Assembly (NCBI GenBank): GCA_030044325.1
Contig: JASHWA010000243.1
Coordinates: 1-7,630, forward strand
Reading direction: 5' to 3'
Length of the DNA: 7,630 bases
Origin: Bryobacteraceae bacterium
GTDB lineage: Bacteria > Acidobacteriota > Terriglobia > Bryobacterales > Bryobacteraceae
The position numbers were made by a program, and so were the translations under genes. Positions 5,975 to 7,630 of this stretch are shown in pieces; position 1 is the first letter of the stretch; every line of letters starts with the position of its first letter. The notes beneath the pieces are model-generated. The model searched no databases. It was not told where the DNA came from and saw only the letters and a list, made by a program, of their open reading frames with translations.

Positions 5975-7597
5975 ATGCAAATTACGGAATCGAGCCTAGT
6001 AAACTTTGAAGTAGTGCCTTCCAATCGCCGCCAAGCGGTCATCATCGGGGCAGGTCCGGCCGGCTTGACCGCCGCGCTTGAGCTTCTGCGCCGCACCGAC
6101 ATCACGCCGGTGGTGCTTGAAAAATCGCGCGCGATGGGCGGAATTTCACGCACGGTGAATTACAAAGGCAACCGCATGGACATCGGCGGGCACCGGTTCT
6201 TTTCAAAATCGGACCGGGTGATGAACTGGTGGCTGGACATTCTGCCGCTCGAATCGACCGGCGAGGCGAGCCACTTCATCAGCTATCAGAACCAGCATCG
6301 CGAGCTCGCGCACACGGGCGGCGCGGATCCGGAAAAAGACGACCGGGTGATGCTGATCCGGAATCGCAAGTCGCGGATTTATTTTCTGCGCAAATTTTTC
6401 GAATATCCGATTGCGCTTTCTCCGCAGACGCTGAAGAACCTGGGACCGGTGCGGACGGCGAAAATCGGCGTGAGTTACGCGAAAAGCGCGATGTTCCGGA
6501 TCCAGCCGGAGACCTCGCTCGAGCATTTTCTGATCAATCGCTTCGGCCGGCAGCTGTATCTCACGTTTTTCAAATCCTACACGGAAAAAGTGTGGGGAGT
6601 TCCGTGCAGCGAAATCAGCGCGGAGTGGGGAGCGCAGCGCATCAAGGGGCTTTCGATCTACAGAGCCGTCCTGCACATGCTCAAAAAGCTGCGCGGCGCG
6701 CCCAAGGGCATCAGCCAGAAGGAGACGGAAACCTCGCTGATCGAAAAATTTTTGTATCCCAAGCTGGGGCCGGGGCAGCTCTGGGACACGGTGGCCGAGA
6801 ACGTGGTGCGGATGGGCGGATCGATCCACACCGGATGGTCGGTGGACAAGATCGCGACGGACGGGAATCGCGTGACGAGCGTGGAAGCGGTGGATGAGGA
6901 CGGGCGGAGGCGCGCGTTTCGCGCGGATTACGTTTTTTCGACCATGCCGATCAAGGAGCTGACGCGGAGTCTGGATACGGAGGTTCCGGAAAACGTGCGG
7001 ACGGTGAGCGATGGGTTGATTTATCGCGACTTCGTCACCGTCGGACTGCTGTTAAGAAAACTGCGCATTGGAAACGAAGAGGGCGGGCTCAAGGACAACT
7101 GGATTTACGTGCAGGAGCCGGACGTGCTGGTGGGGCGCATCCAGATTTTCAACAACTGGAGCCCGTACATGGTGGCCGATCCGAAAACGACGTGGGTCGG
7201 TTTGGAATATTTCTGCAACGACACGGACGCAATATGGAACTGGCCGTCGTCGAAAATGGCGGATCTGGCGGCGGAGGAGATGGAGCGGATCGGAATGATC
7301 TCGCGCTCCGACGTTGTGGATGCGACGGTGATCCGGGTGCCGAAAACTTACCCCGCCTATTTCGGCGCGTACGACCGGTTCGACGAAATTCGCGATTACT
7401 TCGATCGATTCGACAATTTATTCCTGGTGGGGCGCAACGGGATGCACAAATACAATAACCAGGATCACTCGATGCTGACGGCGATGACGGCGGTGGATAA
7501 TATTTCGTCGGGAAGAACGGATAAGTCGAATATCTGGTCGGTGAACACAGAGCAGGACTATCACGAATCGAAAGAGACGGCCGCGGCCAAGGCGTAG
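5975..7597 (+). CDS. FAD/NAD(P)-dependent oxidoreductase, UDP-galactopyranose mutase/protoporphyrinogen oxidase-like
   Basis: A complete 540-residue flavoprotein, predicted soluble. The Rossmann dinucleotide-binding motif is AVIIGAGPAG (21-30), with the ribose-binding acid at the end of the second strand (E49 in VVLEKS). MGGISRT (54-60) and DIGGHRFFSKSD (69-80) follow, as in Glf-like and amine-oxidase-like flavoenzymes. The middle (about 85-380) is the substrate-binding part. The C-terminal FAD segment is NLFLVGRNGM...DHSMLTAM (481-504). Similar proteins, annotated only as NAD(P)/FAD-dependent oxidoreductases, are often found with surface polysaccharide genes, so a sugar-nucleotide or envelope substrate is plausible but unproven. 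The ATG at 5975 has no Shine-Dalgarno within the usual distance. An in-frame TAG 51 bases upstream, with no ATG, GTG or TTG between, excludes a longer protein; a GTG at 6014, just before the Rossmann strand, is a less likely alternative. It is divergent from everything to its left. Confidence 0.93.
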   Translation: MQITESSLVNFEVVPSNRRQAVIIGAGPAGLTAALELLRRTDITPVVLEKSRAMGGISRTVNYKGNRMDIGGHRFFSKSDRVMNWWLDILPLESTGEASHFISYQNQHRELAHTGGADPEKDDRVMLIRNRKSRIYFLRKFFEYPIALSPQTLKNLGPVRTAKIGVSYAKSAMFRIQPETSLEHFLINRFGRQLYLTFFKSYTEKVWGVPCSEISAEWGAQRIKGLSIYRAVLHMLKKLRGAPKGISQKETETSLIEKFLYPKLGPGQLWDTVAENVVRMGGSIHTGWSVDKIATDGNRVTSVEAVDEDGRRRAFRADYVFSTMPIKELTRSLDTEVPENVRTVSDGLIYRDFVTVGLLLRKLRIGNEEGGLKDNWIYVQEPDVLVGRIQIFNNWSPYMVADPKTTWVGLEYFCNDTDAIWNWPSSKMADLAAEEMERIGMISRSDVVDATVIRVPKTYPAYFGAYDRFDEIRDYFDRFDNLFLVGRNGMHKYNNQDHSMLTAMTAVDNISSGRTDKSNIWSVNTEQDYHESKETAAAKA

Positions 7598-7630
7598 GTT
7601 TTGGACGCGGATTTCCTGTGCGGGTTGTAG

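Noticed and set aside
5786..5980. Minus-strand frame of 64 codons in the divergent gap
   Set aside because: No ribosome binding site, no recognisable features, and its start overlaps the flavoprotein start on the other strand.
1..7630. Possible defence system, mobile element, CRISPR array or RNA gene
   Set aside because: I looked on both strands for transposases, integrases, nuclease or toxin motifs, regularly spaced repeats with spacers and tRNA-like cloverleafs, and saw none.

Overview
The window is GC-rich bacterial DNA, most likely from an acidobacterium of the Solibacter/Bryobacter type. The main reason is the C-terminal third of a large secreted protein (3050-5485, minus strand), which I recognise as the Solibacter-type C-terminal domain (TIGR03437), very common in that lineage. 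An lpxD gene means a Gram-negative envelope with lipid A. The assignment is by pattern recognition only; no search was run.

Layout. Positions 1-2886 hold three minus-strand genes packed end to end: lpxD (lipid A acyltransferase), a LOG/TIGR00730-family nucleotide-binding protein whose start overlaps the end of lpxD by 14 bases, and, one base after the LOG stop codon, the N-terminal 357 residues of a membrane sensor with a HAMP linker that runs off the left edge. This looks like one transcript. A 163-base gap (2887-3049) holds a small inverted array of 7-base repeats. Upstream, on the same strand, is the 811-residue secreted protein: signal peptide, six PEGA/InlB-like beta repeats, then the Solibacter C-terminal domain. 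The stretch 5486-5974 carries only a possible 60-codon minus-strand gene, a perfect 8-bp inverted repeat over that gene's stop codon, and a leader with duplicated and self-complementary motifs. The plus-strand gene at 5975-7597 is a complete FAD/NAD(P)-dependent oxidoreductase of the UDP-galactopyranose mutase/protoporphyrinogen oxidase-like fold. The last 33 bases hold nothing I can name.

How the genes may work together. LpxD, the secreted repeat protein and the Glf-like flavoprotein all point to the cell envelope and surface. The LOG protein and the membrane sensor are linked to lpxD by gene overlap rather than by known chemistry. I see no mobile element, CRISPR array, tRNA, rRNA or recognisable defence system. 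Most genes belong to known families; the less ordinary points are the lpxD-LOG-sensor coupling, the repeat architecture of the secreted protein and the structured non-coding segments.
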